A stretch of 20,354 nt of DNA from Lachnospiraceae bacterium (GTDB lineage Bacteria > Bacillota > Clostridia > Lachnospirales > Lachnospiraceae), in assembly GCA_900751785.1 (NCBI GenBank), contig CAADSM010000086.1, positions 1-20,354 on the forward strand, given 5' to 3'. Of the stretch, positions 1-6,473 are shown piece by piece. Position numbers and translations under genes: made by a program. The notes beneath the pieces were generated by a model, which saw nothing but the letters and a program-made list of their open reading frames with translations, searched no databases and was not told the DNA's origin. How positions within the stretch are numbered: the first letter of the stretch is position 1; each line of letters opens with the position of its first letter.

Positions 1-80
1 GGGGGGGGGGGTGGAGAGGGGCGGGGGGGGGGGGGGGGTCCACGGGACGCGGAGGCCGGGGAGGCCGCCCCCCCCCGCCG
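1..80. other. Low-complexity poly-G/poly-C contig edge, probable artefact
   Basis: Runs of G reaching about 18 bases, then a GC-only patch with a C run, replace the normal coding texture of the MATE gene abruptly near base 80. Nothing else in the window has this composition. It is best read as sequencing or assembly error at a contig end, not biology. Confidence 0.75.
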
Positions 81-399
81 CGGCGATCGCATATGCATTG
101 TGCAGTCCCCGGTTTGCCGCTTTTTCGTTTCTCGCTCCGAAGAACTGCGCGATCGTGACCGAGGCGCCGGAGGAGAGCCCGGTAAAGAATCCGACTACAA
201 GTGCTACGATCTGCGCGGAAGACCCGCCTACGCTGGCAAGCGCCTCCTTCCCCACGAACTGTCCTACGATCACGCTGTCTATCGTGTTGTAGAGCTGCTG
301 AAAAAACGTGCCCAGCAGGATCGGGAAGAAGAAGAGCAGAAGCTGCTTCCATATGGTCCCCTCGATGATCTGATTTTTCGTCTGTACGGATGATTTCAT
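1..399 (-). CDS. MATE family efflux transporter, N-terminal part (runs off the window)
   Basis: The minus strand reads from ATG at 399 as MKSSVQTKNQIIEGTIWKQ, followed by a hydrophobic stretch and LYNTIDSVIVGQFVG, then GASVTIAQFFGARNE. The LYNTIDSVIVGQ and SVTIAQFFGAR stretches are typical of the first two helices of multidrug and toxic compound extrusion transporters, which use a Na+ or H+ gradient to export organic cations. About 107 believable residues are present out of the usual 440-460. Below base 80 the frame stays open but becomes Gly/Pro runs encoded by poly-C, which do not look like a MATE protein, so the real coding sequence ends where the artefact begins. The gene has its own promoter (438-466) and is therefore probably independent of the trehalose genes behind it. 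The substrate cannot be told from this fragment. Confidence 0.85.
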   Translation of the reverse strand, partial: MKSSVQTKNQIIEGTIWKQLLLFFFPILLGTFFQQLYNTIDSVIVGQFVGKEALASVGGSSAQIVALVVGFFTGLSSGASVTIAQFFGARNEKAANRGLHNAYAIAAAGGGGLPGLRVPWTPPPPPPLSTPPP

Positions 400-437
400 A
401 GGTAAAACTTCTTTCTGTCGTATATTTGCCGAATCGT

Positions 438-466
438 ATTATATAGCAGATTAAAATGGGAAGCAA
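438..466 (-). promoter_or_regulatory. Sigma-A promoter of the MATE gene
   Basis: On the minus strand TTGCTT (466-461) and TATAAT (443-438) are separated by exactly 17 bases. The -10 box lies about 40 bases upstream of the ATG at 399. No operator-like repeat is obvious. Confidence 0.7.
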
Positions 467-529
467 GAGGAATTAAACAGGCAGCAGTTCGGCCATATAT
501 CCCGGCGCAAGGCTGTGCTGTTGCTCAGA

Positions 530-567
530 CAGCGCGCTTTCATCGGTCCAGAAATGAAAGCGCGCTG
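530..567. terminator. Strong 14-bp hairpin after treC, possible terminator
   Basis: Perfect inverted repeat CAGCGCGCTTTCAT (530-543) and ATGAAAGCGCGCTG (554-567) with a 10-base loop. It sits between the treC stop (603) and the MATE promoter, so it probably ends or protects the trehalose mRNA. There is no T-tract directly after it on the minus strand, so intrinsic termination is uncertain. Confidence 0.5.
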
Positions 568-602
568 CTCTATAAAAGAAAGGCTTTTTTGACTGTGAAA
601 GG

Positions 603-2264
603 TTATTTATACCACACTGCCGCTTCGTATGGCCTTAAGTCCATCACGCCGTTTCCTGCGGCAGCAGCGTCCTTATAATTCCCGATCACACGCGTATATC
701 CGTCCACGTCCGGGGCGTTTTTCCATGTGTAATCCCTTCCGTAGAAGTTCGCCGCGACGATGAGCTCATGTCCCTCGTACATTCTCCGGTAAGCGAAGAC
801 GCAGGGATCCTTCTCTGCAAGCGGCTCGATGCTGCCGTAAGCGATGATGTCCAGCTCTTTCCTCAGGGCGATCAGCTTCTGATAATAGTGGAAGATGGAG
901 TCCTCGTCCCGGAGCTGATCCGCCGCGTTGATCTTCGTGTGGTTTCCGTTTACCGCGATCCACGGCTCGGCGCTGTCCTCAGCGGAGAATCCGGCGTATT
1001 TGGAGTCATCCCACTGCATCGGCGTACGGCCGTTGTCTCTGGAGTGGATCTGGATGATGCGCAGGGCGTCTGAAGCGGACAGCCCTTTGTGCTGAAGGAT
1101 CTGATAATGGTTCAGGCTTTCCACATCCTTGAACTGGGAAATATCCGTGAAATCGGTGTTGGTCATGCCGATCTCCTCGCCCTGGTATACATACGGCGTG
1201 CCGCGCAGGCAGTGGATGATCGTCCCAAGCATCTTTGCGGATTCTTTCCAGTATTTTCCCTCATCTCCGAAACGGGAAACGACGCGGGGCTGGTCATGGT
1301 TGCACCAGAACACTGCGTTCCATGCATTGTGCTCAGCCATCTTGGCCTGCCAGTCAAAGATGATATCCTTGAGCTTCTGGAAATCTGCCGGCACAAGCAC
1401 CCATTTCTCGTTGCCCATGAAGTCTACCTTCAGGTGGTGGAAGCTGAATACCATGGACAGCTCCCCTGTATCACGTCCTGCATATTTGAAGCAGTTCTCC
1501 ATAGTCGTGCTGGACATCTCGCCCACTGTCACGATCCCCGGATCGGTTCCGAATGTCGCGTCGTGCATCTCCTTCAGATACTGATGGATCTTCGGGCCGT
1601 CTGTATAATACTTCCGGCCGTCGCCGGTCTCATCATCCTCATAGCACGCCTTGCTGATCAGGTTGATGACGTCGAAGCGGAATCCCCTGACGCCTTTCTC
1701 CATCCAGAACTTCAGGATCTTCTGGATCTCCCTGCGCAGATTTTCATTCTCCCAGTTTAAGTCCGCCTGGGTCACGTCAAAGAGGTGCAGATAGTATTCG
1801 TCAAATTTTTCGACATACTCCCATGCGTTTCCTCCGAATTTGCTCTCCCAGTTGGTAGGCGGGACGCCGTCGCCTTTTCCCTTGCGGAAGATGAAGAAAT
1901 CCTTGTAGTACGGGTCTCCATCCATCGCTTTTCTGAACCATTCGTGGCGGGTAGACACGTGGTTGAACACCATGTCGAACATCAGCCCGATGTCCCGCTT
2001 CCCGGCCTCTGCGATAAGTTCCTCCACATCCTCCATGGTGCCGTAGCTGGGATCGATGTTGTAGTAGTCCTCCACATCGTACCCGTTGTCGTTCTGCGGG
2101 GATACGAAGAACGGAGTGAGCCAGATGTAATCTGTGCCGAGCTCTTTGATATAGTCCAGTTTTTCAATAACGCCGCGGAGGTCGCCGAGCCCATCCTTGT
2201 TGGTGTCGCAGAATGATTTCGGATAAATCTGGTATACAGTGCTCTTTCTGAAATCTTTATTCAT
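603..2264 (-). CDS. treC: Trehalose-6-phosphate hydrolase (GH13 alpha-glucosidase)
   Basis: Cytoplasmic phosphotrehalase: splits trehalose 6-phosphate, made during PTS uptake, into glucose and glucose 6-phosphate. The 553-aa product has the family's usual length and opens with the GH13_29-like STVYQIYPKSF and DGLGDLRG motifs. Catalytic signatures are visible: nucleophile in GFRFDVINL (Asp198), acid/base in TVGEMSS (Glu249) and the transition-state pair in CNHDQPR (His323-Asp324). The frame stays open upstream to 2321, but that start lies inside a hairpin. ATG 2264 is chosen because homologs begin MxxxxxKSxVYQIYPKSF; ATG 2288 has a better Shine-Dalgarno (AGGA, 7-base gap) and would add 8 residues. 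The gene follows treP in the same direction after a 127-base gap, so the two probably share a transcript. An oligo-1,6-glucosidase is the alternative, but the PTS and repressor neighbours favour trehalose. Confidence 0.9.
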   Translation of the reverse strand: MNKDFRKSTVYQIYPKSFCDTNKDGLGDLRGVIEKLDYIKELGTDYIWLTPFFVSPQNDNGYDVEDYYNIDPSYGTMEDVEELIAEAGKRDIGLMFDMVFNHVSTRHEWFRKAMDGDPYYKDFFIFRKGKGDGVPPTNWESKFGGNAWEYVEKFDEYYLHLFDVTQADLNWENENLRREIQKILKFWMEKGVRGFRFDVINLISKACYEDDETGDGRKYYTDGPKIHQYLKEMHDATFGTDPGIVTVGEMSSTTMENCFKYAGRDTGELSMVFSFHHLKVDFMGNEKWVLVPADFQKLKDIIFDWQAKMAEHNAWNAVFWCNHDQPRVVSRFGDEGKYWKESAKMLGTIIHCLRGTPYVYQGEEIGMTNTDFTDISQFKDVESLNHYQILQHKGLSASDALRIIQIHSRDNGRTPMQWDDSKYAGFSAEDSAEPWIAVNGNHTKINAADQLRDEDSIFHYYQKLIALRKELDIIAYGSIEPLAEKDPCVFAYRRMYEGHELIVAANFYGRDYTWKNAPDVDGYTRVIGNYKDAAAAGNGVMDLRPYEAAVWYK

Positions 2265-2312
2265 AATCTCAATACCTGCCCTTTCCATTACATTTTCCTG
2301 GTGATACTGTAC

Positions 2313-2356
2313 GCGCCGCACGCCGGCCGCCGCTGCAGCTGTCCGGTGTGCGGCGC
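2313..2356. repeat. GC-rich inverted repeat between treP and treC
   Basis: GCGCCGCACGCCGG (2313-2326) pairs with CCGGTGTGCGGCGC (2343-2356), with one mismatch on the transcribed minus strand and a 16-base loop. No T-tract follows, so an attenuator or mRNA-stabilising stem that sets the ratio of treP to treC is more likely than a full terminator. Its GCCGCACGC core recurs in the hairpin at 14245-14284. Confidence 0.65.
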
Positions 2357-2391
2357 AGTTTCTGCTCTCTATGATCTCGGGAGGTGACTGC

Positions 2392-4362
2392 TTAATCCCA
2401 GGAGATCACTGTCGTCTCTCCGGCCTTTGCGTCGATGCCCGAGTGCATCTTGATGTTTGCCGCATTTCCCTCAGAGGTTACGATCAGCATTGTCGTGCAC
2501 GGATGTCCGGCTGCCTTGATCTTCGCCGGATCGAACTCGATCAGCGGCTGTCCTGTCTTTACATGGTCTCCCTCTTTCACAAGGAGTTTGAATCCGTCTC
2601 CGCCCATGTCTACTGTGTCAACACCCACATGGATCAGAAGCTCTACGCCGTTAGGCAGCGAAAGTCCGCAGGCATGGCCTGTATCAGCCATCACAACGCT
2701 TACGTCACAGTCTGCCGGTGCAGTCACTACAGTGTTAGAAGGCTCGATCGCGAGACCGTCTCCCATGATTTTCTGGGAGAATACGTCGTCCGGCGCTTCC
2801 TCGATCGGCATTACCTTTCCGTCAAGGATGGACTTCAGCTCTTTTACATCAGCTGCTGCGCTCTCAGTTTTTGCCTCAACTGCTGCGGAAGCTGTATCTG
2901 CCTCGGAAACCGCCGCCGGAGCTGCTTCTTTACCGTATCTGTCTTCTTTTGAAAGCTTGATCCGTCCTACGATGAAGGTCAGTGTGAACGGAACCACGAT
3001 CGCCACTGCCATGGCAAGGAGGAAGATCAGGTAGTACTGCGGTTTGATCGACAGGATTCCCGGAAGACCGCCGACACCGATGCTCAGAGCCTCGACGCCG
3101 AAGCCTACAGAGATCATTGCTGCGCAGCAGGAGCCGATCATGCCGCACACCAGCGGGAACACATATTTCAGGTTGACACCGAAGAGGGCGGGCTCAGTCA
3201 CGCCTAAGTAACAGGAGATACATGCCGGCACATTGACCTGCTGTGCGCGCTCGTTCTTTTTCTGGAGAACGCTCATTGCAAGTACGCTGGAGCCCTGTGC
3301 GATATTGGACAGAGCAATCATCGGCCACAGGATCGTACTCTCGGCGGGTGAAGCCAGGAGCTGTGAATCGATGGCGTTTGTCATGTGGTGCAGACCGGTC
3401 ATGACGAGCGGTGCGTACAACAGACCGAATACCGCTGCGAACAGGAAGCGGAAGTCGGAAGTCAGCCCTGCGTAGACTACATTTCCGATGGCATCGCCGA
3501 TCGCCCAGCCGATTGGTCCCACGATCGTATGTGCGATGATGACTGCCGGTACCAGTGAGCAGAACGGAACGACGATCATGCTGATGACTTCCGGGCATAT
3601 CTTTTTGAAAAATTTCTCAAGGTATACAAGGACGAAGCCTGCCATCATTGCGGCGATCACCTGTCCCTGGTAGCCGATCATCTCAACCTGCGCAAATCCG
3701 AAATCCCATACCGGTATCTCGCCTGCGGGTGTGGAGGATACGCTGAAACCGTTCAGGAGCTGTGAGGATACGAGTGTCAGACCGAGGATGATACCGAGGA
3801 TCTGAGTTGTTCCCATCTTTTTCGTGATGGACCACACAATGCCTACGGGCAGCAGGTGGAAGACCGCTTCGCCGATCAGCCAGAGAAAGTTGTATGTTCC
3901 TGCCCAGAACTGAGAGATATCTGCGAGGCTCTCTGTTCCGTTATTGAAGAAGTTGATCTCACCGATCACGTTTCGGAAGCCGAGTACAAGACCGCCGCAG
4001 ATCAGGGCCGGGATCAGTGGCGCGAAGATCTCGCCCAAGGTGCCCATGATCTTCTGGAGCGGGTTCTGGTTTGTCTTGGCCGCCGCCTTCACGGCGTCCT
4101 TGCTCACGCCCTCGATCCCTGCGTAAGCGGTAAATTCATTGTAGAAAACGGAGACATCATTTCCGATGATGACCTGATACTGGCCGGCCTGTGTGAACGT
4201 GCCCTTGACGCTTGGCAGCTCCTCGATCGCCTTTTCATCCGCTTTCTTCGGATCAACAAGAACAAAACGCATTCTTGTCATACAGTGGGAAACGGCCTGG
4301 ATATTCGCTTTCCCGCCGATGAGATCCAACAGACGTTTTACATCATTTTCATACTTTCCCAT
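2392..4362 (-). CDS. treP: PTS trehalose-specific transporter, fused EIIBCA
   Basis: Membrane permease that imports trehalose and phosphorylates it to trehalose 6-phosphate with phosphate from PEP via EI and HPr. The 656-aa product has all three PTS domains in B-C-A order. EIIB occupies about residues 1-85 with phospho-Cys27 in AVSHCMTRMRF. The EIIC membrane domain is about 105-460, with the LHHMTNAID loop and the conserved GVTEPALFGVN stretch. An Ala/Glu-rich linker (about 470-500) leads to a glucose-type EIIA domain with phospho-His near 578 in LLIHVGVDTV. E. coli TreB lacks this EIIA and borrows one; here it is covalently attached. The start ATG at 4362 has a good AAGGAAG ribosome binding site. 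The gene leads the treP-treC unit and its promoter carries two putative TreR operators. The symbol treB is also used for this family. Confidence 0.9.
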   Translation of the reverse strand: MGKYENDVKRLLDLIGGKANIQAVSHCMTRMRFVLVDPKKADEKAIEELPSVKGTFTQAGQYQVIIGNDVSVFYNEFTAYAGIEGVSKDAVKAAAKTNQNPLQKIMGTLGEIFAPLIPALICGGLVLGFRNVIGEINFFNNGTESLADISQFWAGTYNFLWLIGEAVFHLLPVGIVWSITKKMGTTQILGIILGLTLVSSQLLNGFSVSSTPAGEIPVWDFGFAQVEMIGYQGQVIAAMMAGFVLVYLEKFFKKICPEVISMIVVPFCSLVPAVIIAHTIVGPIGWAIGDAIGNVVYAGLTSDFRFLFAAVFGLLYAPLVMTGLHHMTNAIDSQLLASPAESTILWPMIALSNIAQGSSVLAMSVLQKKNERAQQVNVPACISCYLGVTEPALFGVNLKYVFPLVCGMIGSCCAAMISVGFGVEALSIGVGGLPGILSIKPQYYLIFLLAMAVAIVVPFTLTFIVGRIKLSKEDRYGKEAAPAAVSEADTASAAVEAKTESAAADVKELKSILDGKVMPIEEAPDDVFSQKIMGDGLAIEPSNTVVTAPADCDVSVVMADTGHACGLSLPNGVELLIHVGVDTVDMGGDGFKLLVKEGDHVKTGQPLIEFDPAKIKAAGHPCTTMLIVTSEGNAANIKMHSGIDAKAGETTVISWD

Positions 4363-4415
4363 CGTTTCTCTTCCTTTCCTTTTTATAAGGTTTCAAGTCC
4401 TATTTTATGCCGAAC

Positions 4416-4427
4416 TTGTTTGAACAA
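4416..4427. promoter_or_regulatory. Putative TreR operator O2, at the treP transcription start
   Basis: TTGTTTGAACAA, a near-perfect 12-base palindrome located 4 bases downstream of the treP -10 box, where RNA polymerase would start. Same consensus as the sites at 4444 and 4599. Assignment to TreR is inferred from position and copy number. Confidence 0.65.
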
Positions 4428-4431
4428 CTAT

Positions 4432-4460
4432 ACTATAGCATGCTTGTTTAAACATGTCAA
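4432..4460 (-). promoter_or_regulatory. Sigma-A promoter of treP-treC
   Basis: On the minus strand a perfect TTGACA (4460-4455), a 17-base spacer and TATAGT (4437-4432). The spacer contains operator O1, and O2 lies just downstream, so repressor binding would block the polymerase directly. Confidence 0.85.
4444..4455. promoter_or_regulatory. Putative TreR operator O1, in the treP promoter spacer
   Basis: TTGTTTAAACAT, 11 of 12 bases matching the palindrome TTGTTTAAACAA. It fills the spacer next to the -35 box of the treP promoter, 28 bases centre to centre from O2. Confidence 0.65.
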
Positions 4461-4560
4461 TGACATTTTCAGACGGAAATGACTTTCGTGATTTCTGAAC
4501 AAAATGTCAGGCTGTATTTTGTTCAAAACTTTTAGAATGGCAGCCGGAAGAACATTTCAC

Positions 4561-4589
4561 TTGATTTTCACCGCGGACATTTTTATAAT
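4561..4589 (+). promoter_or_regulatory. Sigma-A promoter of treR
   Basis: TTGATT (4561-4566), 17-base spacer, TATAAT (4584-4589). Transcription should start about 4596-4599, right at operator O3, implying autoregulation. Confidence 0.75.
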
Positions 4590-4598
4590 AAAAATTAG

Positions 4599-4610
4599 AT
4601 GTTTAAACAA
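4599..4610. promoter_or_regulatory. Putative TreR operator O3, at the treR transcription start
   Basis: ATGTTTAAACAA, 11 of 12 bases matching the same palindrome. Its ATG opens a longer reading frame for treR, but the site lies upstream of a good ribosome binding site, so it is better explained as an operator than as a start codon. Confidence 0.6.
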
Positions 4611-4625
4611 GAAGGGGGCGCAGGG

Positions 4626-5363
4626 ATGCCTAAAGCAAAGTATGACCATATTTATAGAGATTTAAAAGAAAAGATAGAGACAGAGTTTTATGCATATCAG
4701 CAGATGCTCCCGTCGGAGAATGCGTTTGTGAAGGAATACGGATGTTCCCGCAATACAGTGCGCAGAGCGCTTGCGGAGCTGACTGCCGAAGGATATGTCC
4801 AGCCGATGCACGGGAAAGGCGTGAGAAATATTTTCCAGCCTGTGGAGCAGACGGCGTTCACAGTCGGCGGCATCGAATCGTTCAAGGAATCTGCGGCGCG
4901 CAACAAGAAAACGCCCTTTACGAAAGTGCTGCAGTTCGCGGAGATCACGGCGGATGAAAAGATCGAGCGCCGAACGGGATTTAAGAGCGGCACGGAGCTC
5001 TACTATATCCAGCGTCTGCGCTCGCTGGACGGAAAGCCTCTGATCCTGGATCACAATTACTTCCTGAAAGAGCTGACAGAAGGGCTCACACCTGAGATCG
5101 CGGCCCGCTCGGTCTATGACTATCTGGAAAATGTATGCGGCATTACGATCTCGACCAGCAAGAGGACCCTGACAGTTGAGCGTGTCACACAGGTCGACGA
5201 AACGTATATTGATCTGAAGGATTACAACTGTATGGCAGTCATCAGCAGCCAGACGTTCAATGACAATGGGATACAGTTCGAGTACACACAGTCGAGGCAT
5301 CGCCCGGATTACTTCATGTTCCAGGATGTCGCGACCAGGAGTCATCGGCCGGGGATGCAGTGA
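4626..5363 (+). CDS. treR: GntR-family trehalose operon repressor
   Basis: Ligand-responsive transcription factor expected to repress treP-treC until trehalose 6-phosphate (the known effector of B. subtilis TreR) accumulates. The 245-aa protein has a GntR winged helix at about residues 5-70, with the recognition helix in CSRNTVRRALAELTAEGYV, and an effector-binding UTRA domain at about 90-235 with the family motif FEYTQSRHRPDYF near the end. The chosen ATG (4626) has AGAAGGGGG seven bases upstream and matches the usual N-terminus (KYDHIYRDLKEKI). The earlier in-frame ATG at 4599 lies within the operator and would add nine residues without an evident ribosome binding site. It is divergent from treP with a shared regulatory region. 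No convincing terminator was found after its stop. Confidence 0.9.
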   Translation: MPKAKYDHIYRDLKEKIETEFYAYQQMLPSENAFVKEYGCSRNTVRRALAELTAEGYVQPMHGKGVRNIFQPVEQTAFTVGGIESFKESAARNKKTPFTKVLQFAEITADEKIERRTGFKSGTELYYIQRLRSLDGKPLILDHNYFLKELTEGLTPEIAARSVYDYLENVCGITISTSKRTLTVERVTQVDETYIDLKDYNCMAVISSQTFNDNGIQFEYTQSRHRPDYFMFQDVATRSHRPGMQ

Positions 5364-5576
5364 AAACTGATTTTGCTTCCTTCCCGGCGCCCTTCAAATG
5401 GAGCTGGCTCTGCCTTTGGCGGCATATTATGTCAGAATAGTCTGTCAATACCGCTGTCTGTTTCTACATGTAGTAGATCGGATGTGTTAAAACTACAAGG
5501 AAACGATTTAATTATCAGAAAATTTGTGTAAATAAAATGAAAAATAAATTTATTTCAAATAATTGGAAGAAATGTG
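5364..5576. other. Intergenic stretch after treR, no gene seen
   Basis: No ORF with a ribosome binding site and no convincing terminator. It contains a perfect CTACATGTAG palindrome (5464-5473) and, at 5542-5555, a perfect 14-base AT palindrome AAATAAATTTATTT. The A/T-rich tract from about 5525 runs up to the promoter at 5577 and resembles an UP element. Confidence 0.6.
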
Positions 5577-5605
5577 TTGACAAATAAAAGACTGAGTGGT
5601 ATTAT
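5577..5605 (+). promoter_or_regulatory. Strong sigma-A promoter of the candidate RNA gene
   Basis: Perfect TTGACA (5577-5582), 17-base spacer, TATTAT (5600-5605), preceded by about 45 bases that are almost all A/T. This combination is typical of highly expressed stable-RNA promoters. Start expected near 5612. Confidence 0.8.
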
Positions 5606-5719
5606 AAAACCATCCAAAAGAGATAGATTAAAATCTCAAAAGGATATTTATCTAAGAGAACAAGATTATATCAGTTGTTCGATTAGGTTAAAAATACAAG
5701 CAAGCAGGAGGTAAGTCCC

Positions 5720-5809
5720 ATGGACAGTATAATTTCAGTTAATCATCAATATGTCAGTGGTACGGTAAATGTAAGTTCCTGTGATGAAAGAGACCTTTGC
5801 TCTACATAA
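5720..5809 (+). CDS. Small ORF (29 codons) near the 5' end of the candidate RNA
   Basis: ATG at 5720 is preceded by AGGAGGTAAG (5707-5716), one of the best Shine-Dalgarno sequences in the window. The peptide begins MDSIISVNHQYVSGTVNVSS and ends CDERDLCST; it has no membrane segment or signal peptide and resembles nothing I recognise. A second frame (ATG 5784 to stop at 5888, 34 codons, basic, Asn-rich) overlaps its end by 26 bases without a clear ribosome binding site. The ATG lies in the loop of a small GTCC/GGAC hairpin (5715-5725), which could temper initiation. It may be a genuine small protein or leader peptide, a dual-function RNA, or an accident inside a non-coding RNA. The family is unknown. 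Confidence 0.35.
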   Translation: MDSIISVNHQYVSGTVNVSSCDERDLCST

Positions 5810-6320
5810 GATAAATAATCCAGAAATAAGCAGAATGAAAAGGAACAATCGGAGAGATCGGAATCTGGATGAAAATCAAAAGATTTAAGCATTTACAGAT
5901 ATATTGAATACAGTTACCACATATAACAGAATTTCGAAAGATGTGTAAAGAAACATTGAGTAGAATATTATTTTATAGTAAGGGATTATTAGTTATAGAA
6001 GAAATAATTTAGTAAGCGGTTGGAATATTGTTTAACAGTACTGCTTCAGCTGAAGGGTTATAGGAAGAATAACTTGAAGGGTCCTTTAAAAGTATAAAAT
6101 AGTACCGGGATTGGAACGAGAGCGAAAAGTGGATTTTGTTATGAACCTCAATTTGTTATTGAAGGAGGGCAGATTTAACAGGCGGGTCTTAATAAGCAAG
6201 TCTTAGTAAATCGACCGCCGATCAAATAACAGACAGCAGAGGTCTCACAGGAACATGAATCAAAAAAATGCCTCCGATTTAATTATAAAATATAAATAAT
6301 GAAAAAATTAAATAAATCAT

Positions 6321-6359
6321 AAAATGCATCGTCAATGTCAATTGAGGATGCATTTTTTT
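6321..6359 (+). terminator. Intrinsic terminator of the candidate RNA
   Basis: AAAATGCATC (6321-6330) pairs with GATGCATTTT (6347-6356). After a single G/G mismatch, TCAAT and ATTGA continue the stem to a GTCA loop. Seven T follow (6353-6359). The last T residues are also part of the next gene's -35 box. Confidence 0.85.
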
Positions 6360-6386
6360 GACATTACGGGTCTCATATGGTAAACT
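6358..6386 (+). promoter_or_regulatory. Sigma-A promoter of the TPR/AAA gene
   Basis: Perfect TTGACA (6358-6363), 17-base spacer, TAAACT (6381-6386). The -35 box overlaps the T-tract of the preceding terminator by two bases. Start expected about 6393, giving an 80-base leader to the GTG start at 6474. Confidence 0.75.
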
Positions 6387-6473
6387 ATTGAAAGAATGTT
6401 GGCTTTTGCGAACATGGCATATAGGAGAAAAAATGTGAGAAAAAAGATATTATTTTTCGATGAGGTGAGTGCG

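Larger units (their letters stand above)
5612..6359 (+). ncRNA. Candidate large structured RNA of about 750 nt, class unknown
   Basis: A self-contained transcription unit with its own strong promoter and intrinsic terminator but no ORF longer than 34 codons with a plausible start. Many short complementary segments are visible. Hairpins: GAGAT/ATCTC (5620-5637); GAACAA/TTGTTC (5658-5680); a multi-branch region closed by GTACT (6038) and AGTAC (6101) that holds CTTCAGCTGAAG and GTTAT/ATAAC (6057-6073); TCAAT/ATTGA (6148-6162). Two nested stems form the 3' domain: GGAGG-g-CA (6164-6171) with TGCCTCC (6269-6275), and GGCGG-g-TC (6181-6188) with GACCGCC (6213-6219), each with a bulged G. The region is AT-rich apart from these stems. 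Size would fit large ornate RNA classes such as ROOL, GOLLD or OLE, but I cannot match a consensus from memory. A decayed gene is the main alternative. Boundaries are inferred from promoter and terminator. Confidence 0.5.

Noticed and set aside
11..393. Two plus-strand frames at the left edge
   Set aside because: Opposite the MATE gene, and one begins in the poly-G artefact.
4599..4625. Upstream ATG as the treR start
   Set aside because: It lies inside the putative operator at the transcription start and lacks a ribosome binding site, while ATG 4626 has one and fits the family N-terminus.
5612..6359. tmRNA, RNase P RNA, 6S RNA or a CRISPR array as explanation of the gene-free region
   Set aside because: No tag-peptide reading frame or tRNA-like ends, wrong size for 6S RNA, no conserved RNase P core recognised, and no regularly spaced repeats.
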